Assembly (NCBI GenBank): GCA_963717115.1
Contig: CAVQVO010000020.1
Coordinates: forward strand, 682,001-746,000
Direction of reading: 5' to 3'
Length of the DNA: 64,000 bases
Source of the DNA: JBBQUN01 sp963717115
GTDB lineage: Bacteria > Actinomycetota > Acidimicrobiia > Acidimicrobiales > SZUA-35
Position numbers and translations under genes: made by a program. Under the pieces are notes generated by a model. It was not told the DNA's origin. It was given only the letters and a program-made list of their open reading frames with translations, and made no database searches. Positions 42,463 through 56,985 of the stretch are shown here, one piece after another. Positions within the stretch are counted from its first letter, which is position 1. Every line of letters begins with the position of its first letter.

Positions 42463-42906
42463 TCACGTCGCCGAGTCGAGCTCGAGCAGGGCCCGAGCCG
42501 CGGCAACGACCTTCCGCCGGGCCACCGGGGTGCGTGCGACGTGGGTGGCTCGGACGTCGACGGCCGACGCCGTGGTGCCGCCGGCGCGGAAGAAGCGACG
42601 CTGCACGGTCCCGAGCACGGCGACCGGGGCGCCGGCGGTCAGCTTGGGCATGGCCGCGGCCGGACCGACCCACGACACCGGCAGTGACGTCCGGGCCCCG
42701 TCGATCCGGGTGACGACGTCGAAGGTCACCAGGATGGTGCCGTCGGAGAGCGGTCGCTCCGTGGGAGCGACGCGAACGGATCCTTCGGCGATGACGAGAT
42801 TCCGGCCGCAATCACCGGAGGATTCGGCTCGGGTCCGAGAACGAGTGGATCCGGTGATTCTGCCGGATGATTCGATTTCCCTGGGTGATCCGGTTCCTGT
42901 GGACAT
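42463..42906 (-). CDS. SSB-like OB-fold protein
   Basis: From the ATG at 42906 (preceded by GGAGGA at eight bases) the protein has 147 residues. The OB-fold pattern of a small single-strand DNA-binding protein is recognisable: LVIAEGSVRVAPTERPL, GTILVTFDVVTRID, LPVSWVGPAA, APVAVLGTVQRRFFRAGG and VRATHVARTP. It lacks the acidic SSB C-terminal tip, so it is probably an accessory SSB paralogue rather than the replication protein. It stands alone, convergent with fba. Confidence 0.75.
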   Translation of the reverse strand: MSTGTGSPREIESSGRITGSTRSRTRAESSGDCGRNLVIAEGSVRVAPTERPLSDGTILVTFDVVTRIDGARTSLPVSWVGPAAAMPKLTAGAPVAVLGTVQRRFFRAGGTTASAVDVRATHVARTPVARRKVVAAARALLELDSAT

Positions 42907-43073
42907 GACGGTTCCTCCGAATGCTGAGGGCACGGCGGTGCCGTGCAGAAGGCAAGCAGGGGGAAGAACGCCCATCTCGGGTGGCCGTGGAGCGGCGTCG
43001 ACGACATCATGGCCGCAGCCTGTGACATCGACGGGCGTTGGCCCGAGCGATCCGGACGCCGAAGACGCCTCGA

Positions 43074-43841
43074 TCAGCGAAGCTGGCGGGCCCGGAGCGC
43101 GGCGTCTCCGAAGCCGGGCATGAGCTGCTCGATCTCGAGGAACAACCGGCGGGCCCGTGACGGGTCGCCGTTGCGTTCATAGAGATCGGCGAGCGCATAC
43201 CAGCGCCGGAGGTGATGCTCCTTCGGGCGCTTGGGCGCCTTGGGTGCCTGCTCGAGGAGCCGGATGGCATCGGCGGCCTTGCCCTGGTCGGCCAAGGCAC
43301 CGGCGTAGACGATCCGTCCCTCTTCGACGAGTTCCGCCGAGGGGGACGCCGCACCCAATTCCAGCCAGAGTTCCTCGACGCGGTTCCAGTGACGGAGCGC
43401 TCGATGACAGTCGGCGAGCACCGGATGCTGCTCGACGGTGTCGAACGTGTCGGCGAACGTCTGCAGCTCCCGGGCCGCCTGCGTCCAGCGCCCCATGCGG
43501 TACAGCGACAGCCCCAGGAGTTCCTGGACCTCGGGGACACCCGGACCGAGCTTGTTGATCGACACGAGGAGCTTCTGGGCATCGGAGAAGCGCTCGGCCT
43601 CGAACGCCGTCGCCGCCTCGACGAGCCGGCGCCGCAGCTTCGACGACGTGTCCGGCGCGACACCGACGAACGCGATGTCGGACACGTCGATGGTCGACCC
43701 GCCCCGACGGCGCTTCTTCGTGGCCCCCGAGGTGGCGGGCTCCTCGACCCGAGCGATCTCGAGTGGCTCCCGCAGGACCGGTGGCGGCGGAACACGGCGG
43801 CGCCGACCGCCGGTGGACCTGGGGGGCTGAGATGCTGGCAT
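43074..43841 (-). CDS. TPR-repeat protein
   Basis: The protein has 255 residues. The first 60 are basic and disordered (RRRRVPPPPV, KKRRRGG). From about residue 75, helical tetratricopeptide-like pairs follow, e.g. FEAERFSDAQKLLVSINKL, LLGLSLYRMGRWTQAARELQ and RWYALADLYERNGDPSRARR. TPR proteins are scaffolds; the partner is unknown. The start at 43841 avoids the 5S rRNA; it lies just beyond the rRNA terminator on the same strand, so some read-through from the rRNA operon is possible. Confidence 0.8.
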   Translation of the reverse strand: MPASQPPRSTGGRRRRVPPPPVLREPLEIARVEEPATSGATKKRRRGGSTIDVSDIAFVGVAPDTSSKLRRRLVEAATAFEAERFSDAQKLLVSINKLGPGVPEVQELLGLSLYRMGRWTQAARELQTFADTFDTVEQHPVLADCHRALRHWNRVEELWLELGAASPSAELVEEGRIVYAGALADQGKAADAIRLLEQAPKAPKRPKEHHLRRWYALADLYERNGDPSRARRLFLEIEQLMPGFGDAALRARQLR

Positions 43842-43867
43842 TCGGACCAGCGTAGGCCCCAAAACGC

Positions 43868-43899
43868 CGAAAGACCCATGACCGAAGTCATGGGCCTTT
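43868..43899 (-). terminator. Rho-independent terminator of the rRNA operon
   Basis: CCCATGAC-TTCG-GTCATGGG (minus strand, 43875-43894) is a perfect eight-pair stem with a UUCG tetraloop, flanked by GAAAG/CTTTC pairs and followed by GGCGTTTTGGGG. It lies 10 bases after the 5S gene. Confidence 0.85.
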
Positions 43900-43908
43900 C
43901 GAAAGAAA

Positions 43909-44024
<116 letters not shown>

Positions 44025-44127
44025 ATCTGTTGTCGACGTTGCCGCGGGGGCTCTGATGAACAGAGCACACCGGCGACACGTCACGAACGTGTTTCTCAAG
44101 AATTCCACAGCGAGCACGAGCTGTAAT

Positions 44128-48915
<4,788 letters not shown>

Positions 48916-49266
48916 AGAATCTGTCGGAGACCTGGGAAAGGTCTCGGACGTGATCCATTTGCCGGAATCGGGTACCAACCCTCATCCAGCGTGGCTTACT
49001 TCATTTTGACGGGGCTCCACCATGGTCTCGTACTCGAGTCTTGCGACCCGACCACGAGTTGGTCATCGTGAAGCTCCGCACACGCTGCGTACTTCGTCTC
49101 TTCCGTTTTCAAGGAACTGGACCGCTCGACGCACACAGAAGCTGAGGTTCTTGGAACCTCGACACCCTGGAGGTGCGGTGGCATCCGGTTGAAGGGATGC
49201 CGAGCGGGCTCTGCCGGCGTGGCGGGGGCTGGTGTTGCTTGCCCGACGCTCGCTGGCCGACTGATA

Positions 49267-49295
49267 AATATAGGCCGGATGCCGAACCCCCACAA
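49267..49295 (-). promoter_or_regulatory. rRNA operon promoter
   Basis: On the minus strand TTGTGG (-35, 49290-49295), 17 bases, and TATATT (-10, 49267-49272). It is the most sigma-A-like pair between tyrS and 16S. The leader down to the 16S start (about 350 bases, 48916-49266) contains no gene, only short inverted repeats such as GAGACC/GGTCTC near 48930. Confidence 0.65.
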
Positions 49296-49340
49296 CCCCC
49301 CGTCGGGCAAATTTCGACATTTCATGACATCGATGTGATT

Positions 49341-50645
49341 TCAGGGTGTCGCCCGGGCCAGGAAGACCTGCTTCTTGCCCCGTCTGATCAGGAGGAACTC
49401 TCCGTGGAGCAGGTCGGATTCGGTCAGCGTCCGGTCGCCCGAGACCCGCTCGTCGTTCACCGAGATTCCCTGTTGCGAGAGGAGCCGGACGGCTTCGCTC
49501 GTTGAGGAAGTGACGCCCGTCTCCTTGAGGACGGCGACCACGTTGCCCTCGGTCCGCAGCAGGGCACGGTCGACCAGAGCCGTCGGAAGCTCGGCGGCGA
49601 GCGATTCCAGGACGGCCCGGTCGAGGCCGCGGACGGCCCCACCACCGAAGACCACACTCGACGCCTCGAGTGCGGCGTCGGCCGCCTCGGGTCCATGCAC
49701 CAGCGCCGTCACCTCCCAGGCGAGGCGCTGCTGACCCGAGCGTCGGTGGGGCGCCTCGGCGTGCTCGGCACACACCCGCTCGATCTCGTCGAGCGGCAAC
49801 AGGGTCAGCTGAGCCAGGAGCTTGGCCAGCTCGGCGTCGTCGGTCTGGATCCAGGCCTGATAGAAGCGGTACGGACTCATCCGCTCGGCCGAGAGCCACA
49901 TGGTCTCGCCGCCGGCGGTCTTTCCGTACTTCGATCCGTCGGGCTTGGTGAGCAGGGGCCACGTGAGCGCCAGCGCATGACGGCCGTGCCGGCGCCGGAT
50001 CAGGTCGGCGCCGAGCGTGATGTTTCCCCACTGATCGGACCCGCCCATCTGCATGTCGCAACCCTCGTGTTCGTTGAGCCAGGCGAAGTCATGGGCTTGG
50101 AGCAGCATGTAGCTGAACTCGGTGAACGAGATCCCGGCCTCGGAGTCCAGGCGACTCCGGACCGACTCCTTGGCCGTCATCTGGTTGACCGTCACGTGCT
50201 TGCCGACGTCGCGCAGGAAGTCGAGGAACGACACGCCGACGGTCCAGGCCCGGTTGTCGAGCAGTTTCGCAGGATTGTCCCGATCCGAACCGTGCTCGCC
50301 GAAGTCGAGGAACTGCCGCAGCTGAGGGACGATTCCGGCGAGGTTGGCCGCCAGGGTCTCATCGGTCTGCAGGTTGCGTTCGGTCGACTTGCCCGACGGG
50401 TCGCCGACCATCCCGGTCGCGCCGCCGGCCAGCGAGATGACGTGGTGTCCGGCGTCCTGGAATCGCCGCAGCATCAGCAGGCCGACGAGGTTCCCGGCAT
50501 GCAGGGAGTCGGCGGTCGGGTCGAATCCCACGTAGACCGTGATCGGCCCGCTCCGGAGACGGCTGGCCAGCTCCCCGGGATCGGTGCGGTCGTGCACCAG
50601 TCCGCGGGCGGTGAGGTCGTCGAGCAGGTTCGGATCGATCGGCAT
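49341..50645 (-). CDS. tyrS: Tyrosyl-tRNA synthetase
   Basis: The 434-residue class I synthetase has the HIGH-equivalent FDPTADSLHAGNLVGLL, GGATGMVGDPSGKS, the tyrosine site QMGGSDQWGNI, and the KMSKS-equivalent GSKYGKTAGG. A C-terminal S4 domain follows (SEAVRLLSQQGISVNDERV). The ATG at 50645 is fixed by homology and by a TACAGT -10 element seven bases upstream. It lies upstream of the rRNA operon, same strand, separate promoter. Confidence 0.97.
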   Translation of the reverse strand: MPIDPNLLDDLTARGLVHDRTDPGELASRLRSGPITVYVGFDPTADSLHAGNLVGLLMLRRFQDAGHHVISLAGGATGMVGDPSGKSTERNLQTDETLAANLAGIVPQLRQFLDFGEHGSDRDNPAKLLDNRAWTVGVSFLDFLRDVGKHVTVNQMTAKESVRSRLDSEAGISFTEFSYMLLQAHDFAWLNEHEGCDMQMGGSDQWGNITLGADLIRRRHGRHALALTWPLLTKPDGSKYGKTAGGETMWLSAERMSPYRFYQAWIQTDDAELAKLLAQLTLLPLDEIERVCAEHAEAPHRRSGQQRLAWEVTALVHGPEAADAALEASSVVFGGGAVRGLDRAVLESLAAELPTALVDRALLRTEGNVVAVLKETGVTSSTSEAVRLLSQQGISVNDERVSGDRTLTESDLLHGEFLLIRRGKKQVFLARATP

Positions 50646-50652
50646 GGCGGCC

Positions 50653-50658
50653 ACTGTA
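50653..50658 (-). promoter_or_regulatory. -10 element TACAGT of a leaderless promoter (tyrS)
   Basis: TACAGT, seven bases, then the tyrS ATG at 50645. No tyrosine T-box leader is present, consistent with a leaderless mRNA. Confidence 0.5.
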
Positions 50659-50736
50659 GGGAAGAGTGTCGCCGCGTTCGGCGGAATTCGCAGCCGTGAT
50701 GCCGGGGTGCGGGGGGTCTCCGGGCATGCTGGTTCG

Positions 50737-51234
50737 GTGAACTCGCTCGGCAAGACCGCAGTCGGCATCCTGGTGTTGGGCTCGTTCGGCATCTGGGGCT
50801 ACGCGTACTCGGGCCTGGCCGACCGCGATGCCCCCGACACCCTCGACGATCCTCGTTTCGCCGCTCAGGCCGAAGCGGTGTGCGCCGAGACGATGGTGCG
50901 CTTCGAAGCCCTCCCCAACGCCGAGGATGCCCGAGACAACCGGGACCGGGCCGACCAGATCCGTCGGCGCAACGCAGTGCTCTACGAGATGATCGGGCGC
51001 CTCGATCGATTCGTCGACGGGTCCGATCGAGACGTCGAGATGAGCCGGGAATGGCTCGGTGACTGGACGACCTACGTCGACGAACGCGAGGACTACGCGA
51101 ACCGATTCGAGCTCGACGAGACCGAGGTGCTGTACGTCTCGGCCGAGGGTGGCGAGCGATTGGAACGCCGCATCACCCGATTCGCCAACACCAACGACAT
51201 GCCGTCGTGCGCCACCCCGCTCGACGTGGGTTGA
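50737..51234 (+). CDS. Membrane-anchored hypothetical protein
   Basis: The protein has 165 residues from a GTG at 50737. One N-terminal transmembrane helix (TAVGILVLGSFGIWGYAYSG) is followed by an extracytoplasmic domain rich in Asp, Glu and Arg, with two Cys (AEAVCAETM and MPSCATP) that could form a disulfide. I do not recognise the family. It is divergent from tyrS with about 90 bases between. Confidence 0.7.
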   Translation: MNSLGKTAVGILVLGSFGIWGYAYSGLADRDAPDTLDDPRFAAQAEAVCAETMVRFEALPNAEDARDNRDRADQIRRRNAVLYEMIGRLDRFVDGSDRDVEMSREWLGDWTTYVDEREDYANRFELDETEVLYVSAEGGERLERRITRFANTNDMPSCATPLDVG

Positions 51235-51273
51235 TCGCCGGCGCGGAACCGGGCACCGAGCGCGCCGGAACGG

Positions 51274-51849
51274 TCAGCCGATCGTGGCCGCCAGCCCGAG
51301 ACCTTTGGAGAGCAAGCGGCGGAGCTCACCCGAGACGCCGTAGTCGGCTGCCTCGTCGAGACCGACCCAACGCGCATCGAGCGCCTCGTGGTTGTGGTCG
51401 GCCTCGGCGCCATCGGGGGCCAGCACGAGGAACCGGACGTCGAGATGCCGGTGCGCGGGTTCGTCGCCACGCTCGGGGATCTCGTGGATGTCGAGGTCGA
51501 TGGCCGGGAGGACCAGTTCGAGCCCCGTCAGCCCCGTTTCCTCCTCGGCCTCGCGTTTGGCGACCTGCCCGAGATCGCCGTCACCGTCGGCATGGCCCCC
51601 CGGCTGGAGCCACCGATCCAGCTTGACGTGGTGGATGAGCAGGGACTTCGCCCGGCTCCGATCGACGATCACCGCCGATCCGGTCAGGTGCCCGGTTCGG
51701 CACGTTCGAAGGAGCGCATCGTCGTTGGCGGCACAGAAGTCGAGGATCTGCCGCCGGACGGACTCGTCGACGTCGACGGCGCCCCGGACGAAGGTCTCGG
51801 CCAGCCCGAGCGGGGTCGTCGGCGAGGGGTTCCGGGAACGGTTGGCCAT
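51274..51849 (-). CDS. NUDIX hydrolase
   Basis: The 191-residue protein has a NUDIX box GGHADGDGDLGQVAKREAEEETG (split around residues 82-104). The usual first Glu is replaced, but the metal-binding REAEEE core is intact. The N-terminal 70 residues form a helical extension (SVRRQILDFCAANDDALLRT) seen in a subgroup of actinobacterial NUDIX proteins. Substrate unknown; a nucleotide or cofactor diphosphate is likely. Confidence 0.88.
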   Translation of the reverse strand: MANRSRNPSPTTPLGLAETFVRGAVDVDESVRRQILDFCAANDDALLRTCRTGHLTGSAVIVDRSRAKSLLIHHVKLDRWLQPGGHADGDGDLGQVAKREAEEETGLTGLELVLPAIDLDIHEIPERGDEPAHRHLDVRFLVLAPDGAEADHNHEALDARWVGLDEAADYGVSGELRRLLSKGLGLAATIG

Positions 51850-51989
51850 CGCGGCACGCTATCGAGCCGATCGACGGGATCGAGCCGACCGACCGGCGCT
51901 CGTGGCGTCTCCGCCACCGCAGGGGTTCGTCTCGGCCGTCACCGGCGGCGGATCCTCCCGGAATCGACCCGGCCGCCGATGGGAGGGTC

Positions 51990-53099
51990 ATGTCGGCTGC
52001 CCCCTCCGGTCCCCCACCGCTGGTCGCCCGCCTCGTCATGCACGGCTTCCAGGTCGTTGGCGTCGCCCTGACCTCGATCGTGATGATCACCCTGGTGACC
52101 TCGTTGTGGTGGCGCCTCACACCCGAGCGCGACCTCGACGTCCTGGTCTACGACCAGACCGTCCCCGACACCTCCTACGCCCAGCACGCCGCCCTCGGGC
52201 ATCTCCTCGAGTACCACCGAGTGCCCTACGACCTCGAGGACTACGTGGGGGTCACGCCGGGTAGCTGGGAGCCACACGGGTCCTGGCCGGCCGAGCGTCC
52301 CGACCTGATCGTGCTCGCCGACGCCACGGGGGTGCGACTGGACGACGATGGGCAACCCGATCCGAGCGGTGAACACCAGGTCAGCGGGGGTATCTCGGCG
52401 GAACGGGCCCACGACGTGGCCCGCTGGGTGGCGGAGGGAACACCGGCCTATGCCGAGTTCGCGCTCGTCACCGAACCGACCTCGGCCGAGGCGGCGACGA
52501 CGCTCGAGGAGGTCTTCGGCTTCACCGCCTCGGGTTGGCGGATCCGCTTCTTCGACGACCTGGCGACGGTCTCGCCCGGCATCCAGAATCTCGGGGTCTA
52601 TCCGTGGCCCTATGCCGGTCCCGGCATGATCGCGGTGTCGGGACCCACGAGCGGTCGTGACCAACCCCGCCTGCTCGTCGTGCTCACCGCCGACGATCTC
52701 ACCCGGGGACGGCTCGAGATCACCGGGGGCCCACCCGGCAGCCCGGGCGGCGTGACCAGCTACGACGGCTGGGTGAACGTGGTCCAAGCCCACCCCGAGG
52801 CGACCGTCGACGCCACGTTCGAGATCCCGGTGACCGCCAACGGTGCCCGCATCCTCGACCGGGCCGGCGTCCCCCTTCGGTTCGCGGCCCTCATCCGCAC
52901 CGAACGAACGGTGTACCTCGCCGCCGACGGGCTCGACGACGAAACGCCCTTCCGTCTTCGTCGGCTTCGCGGTGGGGCCACCTTCACCCGGCTCGTGACC
53001 GGCCACGAATTCCAGTTCCTCTATCGCATCCTCGAGCCGACCTTCGGCTGGCTCCTCGACCAGATCGACGAGGACCCCGATCAGATCGCCGGGTCCTGA
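51990..53099 (+). CDS. Membrane-anchored hypothetical protein
   Basis: The protein has 369 residues. One transmembrane helix (VVGVALTSIVMITLVTSLWW, about 22-42) precedes a large domain. Its first part (LDVLVYDQTVPDTSYAQHAALGHLLEYH) has the alternating pattern of a Rossmann/amidotransferase-like sheet with DLIVLADATG as a later strand. Its last part is predicted beta-rich. I do not recognise a family, and no catalytic motif is evident. It is convergent with the glycosylase gene, with a 19-base overlap of the two 3' ends. Confidence 0.7.
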   Translation: MSAAPSGPPPLVARLVMHGFQVVGVALTSIVMITLVTSLWWRLTPERDLDVLVYDQTVPDTSYAQHAALGHLLEYHRVPYDLEDYVGVTPGSWEPHGSWPAERPDLIVLADATGVRLDDDGQPDPSGEHQVSGGISAERAHDVARWVAEGTPAYAEFALVTEPTSAEAATTLEEVFGFTASGWRIRFFDDLATVSPGIQNLGVYPWPYAGPGMIAVSGPTSGRDQPRLLVVLTADDLTRGRLEITGGPPGSPGGVTSYDGWVNVVQAHPEATVDATFEIPVTANGARILDRAGVPLRFAALIRTERTVYLAADGLDDETPFRLRRLRGGATFTRLVTGHEFQFLYRILEPTFGWLLDQIDEDPDQIAGS

Positions 53100-53716
53100 C
53101 CGACGGCGGCCAGGCTCGTCCGAGGTCGACTCACGTTCGGGTCACCGGCGACGGCGAAGCGCCACGGTCGCTCGACCGCCCGGCTGATCCCGATCCGCGG
53201 TCCTCGAACGATCGAGGGAATGGGGTCGACGTCGGTCGGCGGCACCAACCGGATCGGGGAGGCAGGATCGAGGAGGTCCAGGCCGTCGTGTTCGGCGCCG
53301 ACTCCGAACGCCGCGGTCAGCTTTCCCGGGCCCGAACCGAAGTCCTGCGGCGTCATCGCCTTCGGTCGCCGTCGACCCATCAGCGCCAACCCGGTCTCGG
53401 GCCGGACCGCCCGCAGCAACACCGCCGCCCCCTCGTCGACGGGACCACACACCACGTTCGCACACCAATGGATCCCGTAGATCCGGTAGACGTAGAGCGT
53501 TCCCCCGCCGGCGAACATCGAACGGTTCCGCCCGGTGCGTCCTGCGAAGGCATGACTCGCCGGATCGTCGGCGCCGCCGTAGGCCTCGGTCTCGACGATC
53601 ACACCGATCACTTCGTCGGCGCCGCCCGGTCGACCGGATTCGAGGCGCCAGCCGAGCAACCGCGGCGCCAGATCGGCGGCGGGTCCGTCGAAGTCCGGTC
53701 GGTCGGTTCCGCTCAC
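53081..53716 (-). CDS. 3-methyladenine DNA glycosylase (AAG/MPG family)
   Basis: The 211-residue protein shows AAG family motifs: IVETEAYGGADDPASHAF (catalytic Glu), TGRNRSMFAGGGTLYVYRIYGIHWCANVV, AVLLRAVRP and GPGKLTAAFGV. It removes alkylated purines from DNA. Length is normal. It lies nine bases downstream of argH on the same strand. Confidence 0.94.
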   Translation of the reverse strand: MSGTDRPDFDGPAADLAPRLLGWRLESGRPGGADEVIGVIVETEAYGGADDPASHAFAGRTGRNRSMFAGGGTLYVYRIYGIHWCANVVCGPVDEGAAVLLRAVRPETGLALMGRRRPKAMTPQDFGSGPGKLTAAFGVGAEHDGLDLLDPASPIRLVPPTDVDPIPSIVRGPRIGISRAVERPWRFAVAGDPNVSRPRTSLAAVGQDPAI

Positions 53717-53725
53717 CGGGGCCGG

Positions 53726-55171
53726 TCAGGTGCCGATGCGGCGACGGTCGTCGTCGAGGCGGTCTCGGAAACGACCGAGCTGGATGGCAACGGCGAGGGG
53801 ACCCCCACCTCCCGGCGTGTTGCGACCACGGGCCGACGCCCCGGGAGCGAACACCTTCGCGGCCTCGGGACCGAGATCGGGGTGGGCGGCCACCAGGTCG
53901 GGCAGCGGGCTCCGGCCGGCGAGCGCCGCCCGGACCAGTTCGCCGACCACGGCGTGGGCGGCCCGGAACGGCATCCCACCGTTCACCAGGAAATCGGCCA
54001 GATCGGTCGCGGCTGCGTAGGGCGAGTCGGCCTGGGCCGCCATGGTGTCGGTGTTGAACGTGAGGGTGGCCAGCATCCCGTCGAGGGCGAGCATCGTCAG
54101 CCGAACGGTGTCGCAGGCGTCGAACAGCGGCTCCTTGTCCTCCTGCAGGTCCTTGTTGTAGGTGAGCGGGAGGCCCTTCAGCGTGGTGAGCAGCCCGGTC
54201 AGGTGACCGACCAGCCGACCGGCCTTGCCCCGCGCCAGTTCGGCGATGTCGGGATTCTTCTTCTGCGGCATCATCGACGAGCCGGTCGAGAACCCGTCGT
54301 CGAGCGTGATGAACCCGAATTCCTGACTGGCCCACAGGATCAGCTCCTCGCCGATCCGCGACAGATGGACGCCGAGCATGGCCAGGGCGTAGAGGGAGTC
54401 GGCGACGAAGTCCCGGTCGCCGACGGCGTCGAGCGAGTTCTCGAATCGAGCCGAGAAGCCCAGCGCCCGTGCGGTGTGATCCGGATCGAGGGGCAGCGAC
54501 GATCCGGCGAGGGCACCCGCCCCGAGCGGCGAGACATCGGTTCGGCGTCGGGCGTCGAGGAGTCGGTCGACGTCGCGTGACAGCGCCCAGGCGTGGGCCA
54601 GCAGATGATGTCCGAGCATCACGGGCATGGCCTGCTGGAGGTGGGTGTATGCCGGGAGATAGGCCTCGGGGTGGGCCTCGGCCAACGACAGCAGCGTGGC
54701 CTGGACCCGGGTCACGAGATCGGCGAGATCGGTCAGTTCCCGCTTGGTCCAGAGACGCAGATCGGTGGCGACCTGATCGTTGCGGCTCCGTCCGGTGTGG
54801 AGCTTGGCGCCCGGCCGGCTCGAGCTCGGTGACCCGTCGCTCGACGGCGGTGTGGATGTCTTCGTCGGAGGCGACGAAGACGAAGTCCGCCGGTCTCGAT
54901 CTCGAGCCTGGACCGCATCGAGGGCGGCGACGATCGCGTCACGTTCGTGGTCGGTGACCAGCCCGACCGCGGCCAACATCGACACGTGCGCCCGTGATCC
55001 GTCGATGTCCTGGGCGTAGAGCCGACGGTCGAAGTCGAGTGAGTCGTTGAGTCGCTGGAGGGCCTCGGATGGTCCGCCCTCGAAACGCCCGTGCCACAGC
55101 GTCTTGCCCGGTGACAGCGTCTTGCCCGGTGACTGCGTTGGTTGGGCCGGCGTCTCGGGCTGGCTCGTCAT
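53726..55171 (-). CDS. argH: Argininosuccinate lyase (internally frame-shifted as read)
   Basis: The reading has 481 residues, with LWHGRFEGGPSEALQRLN at the start, KLHTGRSRNDQVATDLRLW, the catalytic-loop signature GSSMMPQKKNPDIAELARG and a C-terminal HAVVGELVRAAL. Between about 54907 and 54809 the translated sequence is nonsense. The correct residues (RLEIETG, then DFVFVASDEDIHTAVERRV) appear in the other two frames. Three extra bases near 54907, 54888 and 54810 account for this and restore the frame. The N-terminus has a perfect repeat SPGKTLSPGKTL from an 18-base tandem duplication. ArgH releases arginine and fumarate. Confidence 0.94.
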   Translation of the reverse strand: MTSQPETPAQPTQSPGKTLSPGKTLWHGRFEGGPSEALQRLNDSLDFDRRLYAQDIDGSRAHVSMLAAVGLVTDHERDAIVAALDAVQARDRDRRTSSSSPPTKTSTPPSSDGSPSSSRPGAKLHTGRSRNDQVATDLRLWTKRELTDLADLVTRVQATLLSLAEAHPEAYLPAYTHLQQAMPVMLGHHLLAHAWALSRDVDRLLDARRRTDVSPLGAGALAGSSLPLDPDHTARALGFSARFENSLDAVGDRDFVADSLYALAMLGVHLSRIGEELILWASQEFGFITLDDGFSTGSSMMPQKKNPDIAELARGKAGRLVGHLTGLLTTLKGLPLTYNKDLQEDKEPLFDACDTVRLTMLALDGMLATLTFNTDTMAAQADSPYAAATDLADFLVNGGMPFRAAHAVVGELVRAALAGRSPLPDLVAAHPDLGPEAAKVFAPGASARGRNTPGGGGPLAVAIQLGRFRDRLDDDRRRIGT

Positions 55172-56446
55172 GCGGGTCGACCCCGTCGCGAAGCGAGCGT
55201 GCGCAGACGGAGGGCGTTGAGCTTGATGAAGCCCTCGGCGTCGGCCTGGTCGTAGGCCCCGCCGTCGTCCTCGAACGTCGCGATCTTCTCGTCGAAGAGC
55301 GAATCGGCGGAGCGGCGCCCGACGACCTCGACGTTGCCCTTGTAGAGCTTGAGCCGGACGTCGCCGTTCACGTGGAGCTGGCTCCAGTCGATGGCCTGCT
55401 GGAGCATCAACCGCTCGGGTGAGAACCAGTAGCCGTTGTAGATCATCTTGGCGTAGCGGGGCATCAGGTCGTCCTTGAGGTGGCAGACCTCACGGTCGAG
55501 CGTGATCGACTCGATGGCCCGATGGGCCCGCAGCATGATCGTGCCGCCCGGGGTCTCGTAGGCGCCCTCGGCTCTTGATGCCGACGTAGCGGTTCTCGAC
55601 GATGTCGAGCCTGCCGATCCCGTTGGCGCCGCCGACCTCGTTGAGTCGGGTGAGCACCTGGGCCGGGGTCATCGGCGTGCCGTCGATGGCGACGATGTCA
55701 CCCTTCTCGTAGGTGAGGTCGATGTAGGTGGCGTCGTTGGGGGCCATCTCGGGGCTCACCGACCAGCGCCACATCTCGCTGGGCGGTTCGGTCCAGGGAT
55801 CCTCCAGGGGGCCGCCTTCGTAGGAGATGTGGAGGAGGTTGGCGTCCATCGAGAACGGCGACTTCCTGCCCCGGGCCATCTCGATCGGGATGTTGCGCTC
55901 GGCGGCGTAGGCCATGAGCTTCTCGCGACTCAGGAGGTCCCATTCACGCCACGGGGCGATGACCTTGATCCCGGGCTCGAGGGCGTACGCACCCAGTTCG
56001 AAGCGGACCTGGTCGTTGCCCTTGCCGGTCGCGCCGTGCGAGATCGTGTCGGCGCCGGTCTCTCGTGCGACCTCGACGAGTCGTTTGGCGATCAGTGGCC
56101 GGGCGATCGAGGTGCCGAGCAGGTACTCGCCCTCGTAGATCGTGTTGGCCCGGAACATCGGGAAGACGAAGTCCCGGACGAACTCCTCGCGAACGTCGTC
56201 GATGAAGATCGATTCCTCGGGGACCCCCATCTGCAGCGCCTTCTGACGGGCCGGCTCGAGTTCCTCGCCCTGGCCGAGATCGGCGGTGTAGGTGACGACC
56301 TCGCAGCCGTAGGTGTCCTTCAGCCACTGCAGGATGACCGAGGTGTCGAGGCCCCCGGAGTAGGCCAGGACGACCTTGGCGACGCTGCCGTACCGATCGG
56401 AACGGTCCAGGTTGTCGGAGGTCTGGGGGGAAGCTGCAGCGGTCAC
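55168..56446 (-). CDS. argG: Argininosuccinate synthase (frameshifted as read)
   Basis: The ATP-pyrophosphatase motif AYSGGLDTSVILQWL, TADLGQGEELEPAR, SHGATGKGNDQVRFE and SPFSMDANLLHISYEGG define ArgG. The frame breaks near 55566, where one extra base in a C run (minus: GGG for GG) turns the expected GAYETPGGTIMLRAHRAIES into another frame; the rest of the protein (LKDDLMPRYAKMIYNGYWFS ...) follows. About 425 residues in total. It joins citrulline and aspartate. Its stop overlaps the argH start (ATGA). Confidence 0.95.
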
Positions 56447-56520
56447 GAGGACTCCTTGACGACGAAACGGGGTGCGGGGGACGGATGGGTGATGCTCGTT
56501 CGGTGAGCGGCGGTTCGGGC

Positions 56521-56985
56521 TCAGAGCCCGGCGAGATCACGAAGGAGGTCGGCGAGTGCCGCTCCGCGTCCCTCGGACGCGATCGCCAGGATCGTGTCGT
56601 CGCCGGCCACGGTACCGATCATGTCGGTCAGCCCCGATCGATCGAGGGCGTTTCCGACCACGTGCGCCGAACCGGGTGGGGTGCGAAGCACGACGAGGTC
56701 GGTCGATCGCTCGACGGCCACCAGCCACTCACCGAGGACTCGCCGGAGATGGTCGCTCGGAGCGAGCTGTTCGGTCGGGAGTTCGGGGATGGCGTAGACC
56801 GTGGCTCCCCCGGGAACGCGCACCTTGATGGCCCCCAGGTCTTCGAGATCACGAGACACGGTGGCCTGGGTCGCGGCCACGTCGTCGAGGGCCAGCAGTT
56901 CCACGAGCTGCGCCTGACTGGCGACCGCATGGTCGGCGAGCAGTTGCGCGACCCGGTGCTGCCGCTGGGCCTTCCCGACGGTCAT
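56521..56985 (-). CDS. argR: Arginine repressor ArgR
   Basis: From the ATG at 56985 the protein has 154 residues. The N-terminal winged helix (QHRVAQLLADHAVASQAQLV, ATQATVSRDLEDLGAIKV) binds ARG boxes. The C-terminal oligomerisation and arginine-binding domain has TPPGSAHVVGNALDR and GTVAGDDTILAI. As read it is in frame with the upstream argF with no intervening stop. A one-base insertion in the GGGG run at 57011-57014 would instead give argF a TGA overlapping this ATG, as at other junctions of the operon. It probably represses argC via the ARG box at 62406-62421. Confidence 0.93.
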   Translation of the reverse strand: MTVGKAQRQHRVAQLLADHAVASQAQLVELLALDDVAATQATVSRDLEDLGAIKVRVPGGATVYAIPELPTEQLAPSDHLRRVLGEWLVAVERSTDLVVLRTPPGSAHVVGNALDRSGLTDMIGTVAGDDTILAIASEGRGAALADLLRDLAGL

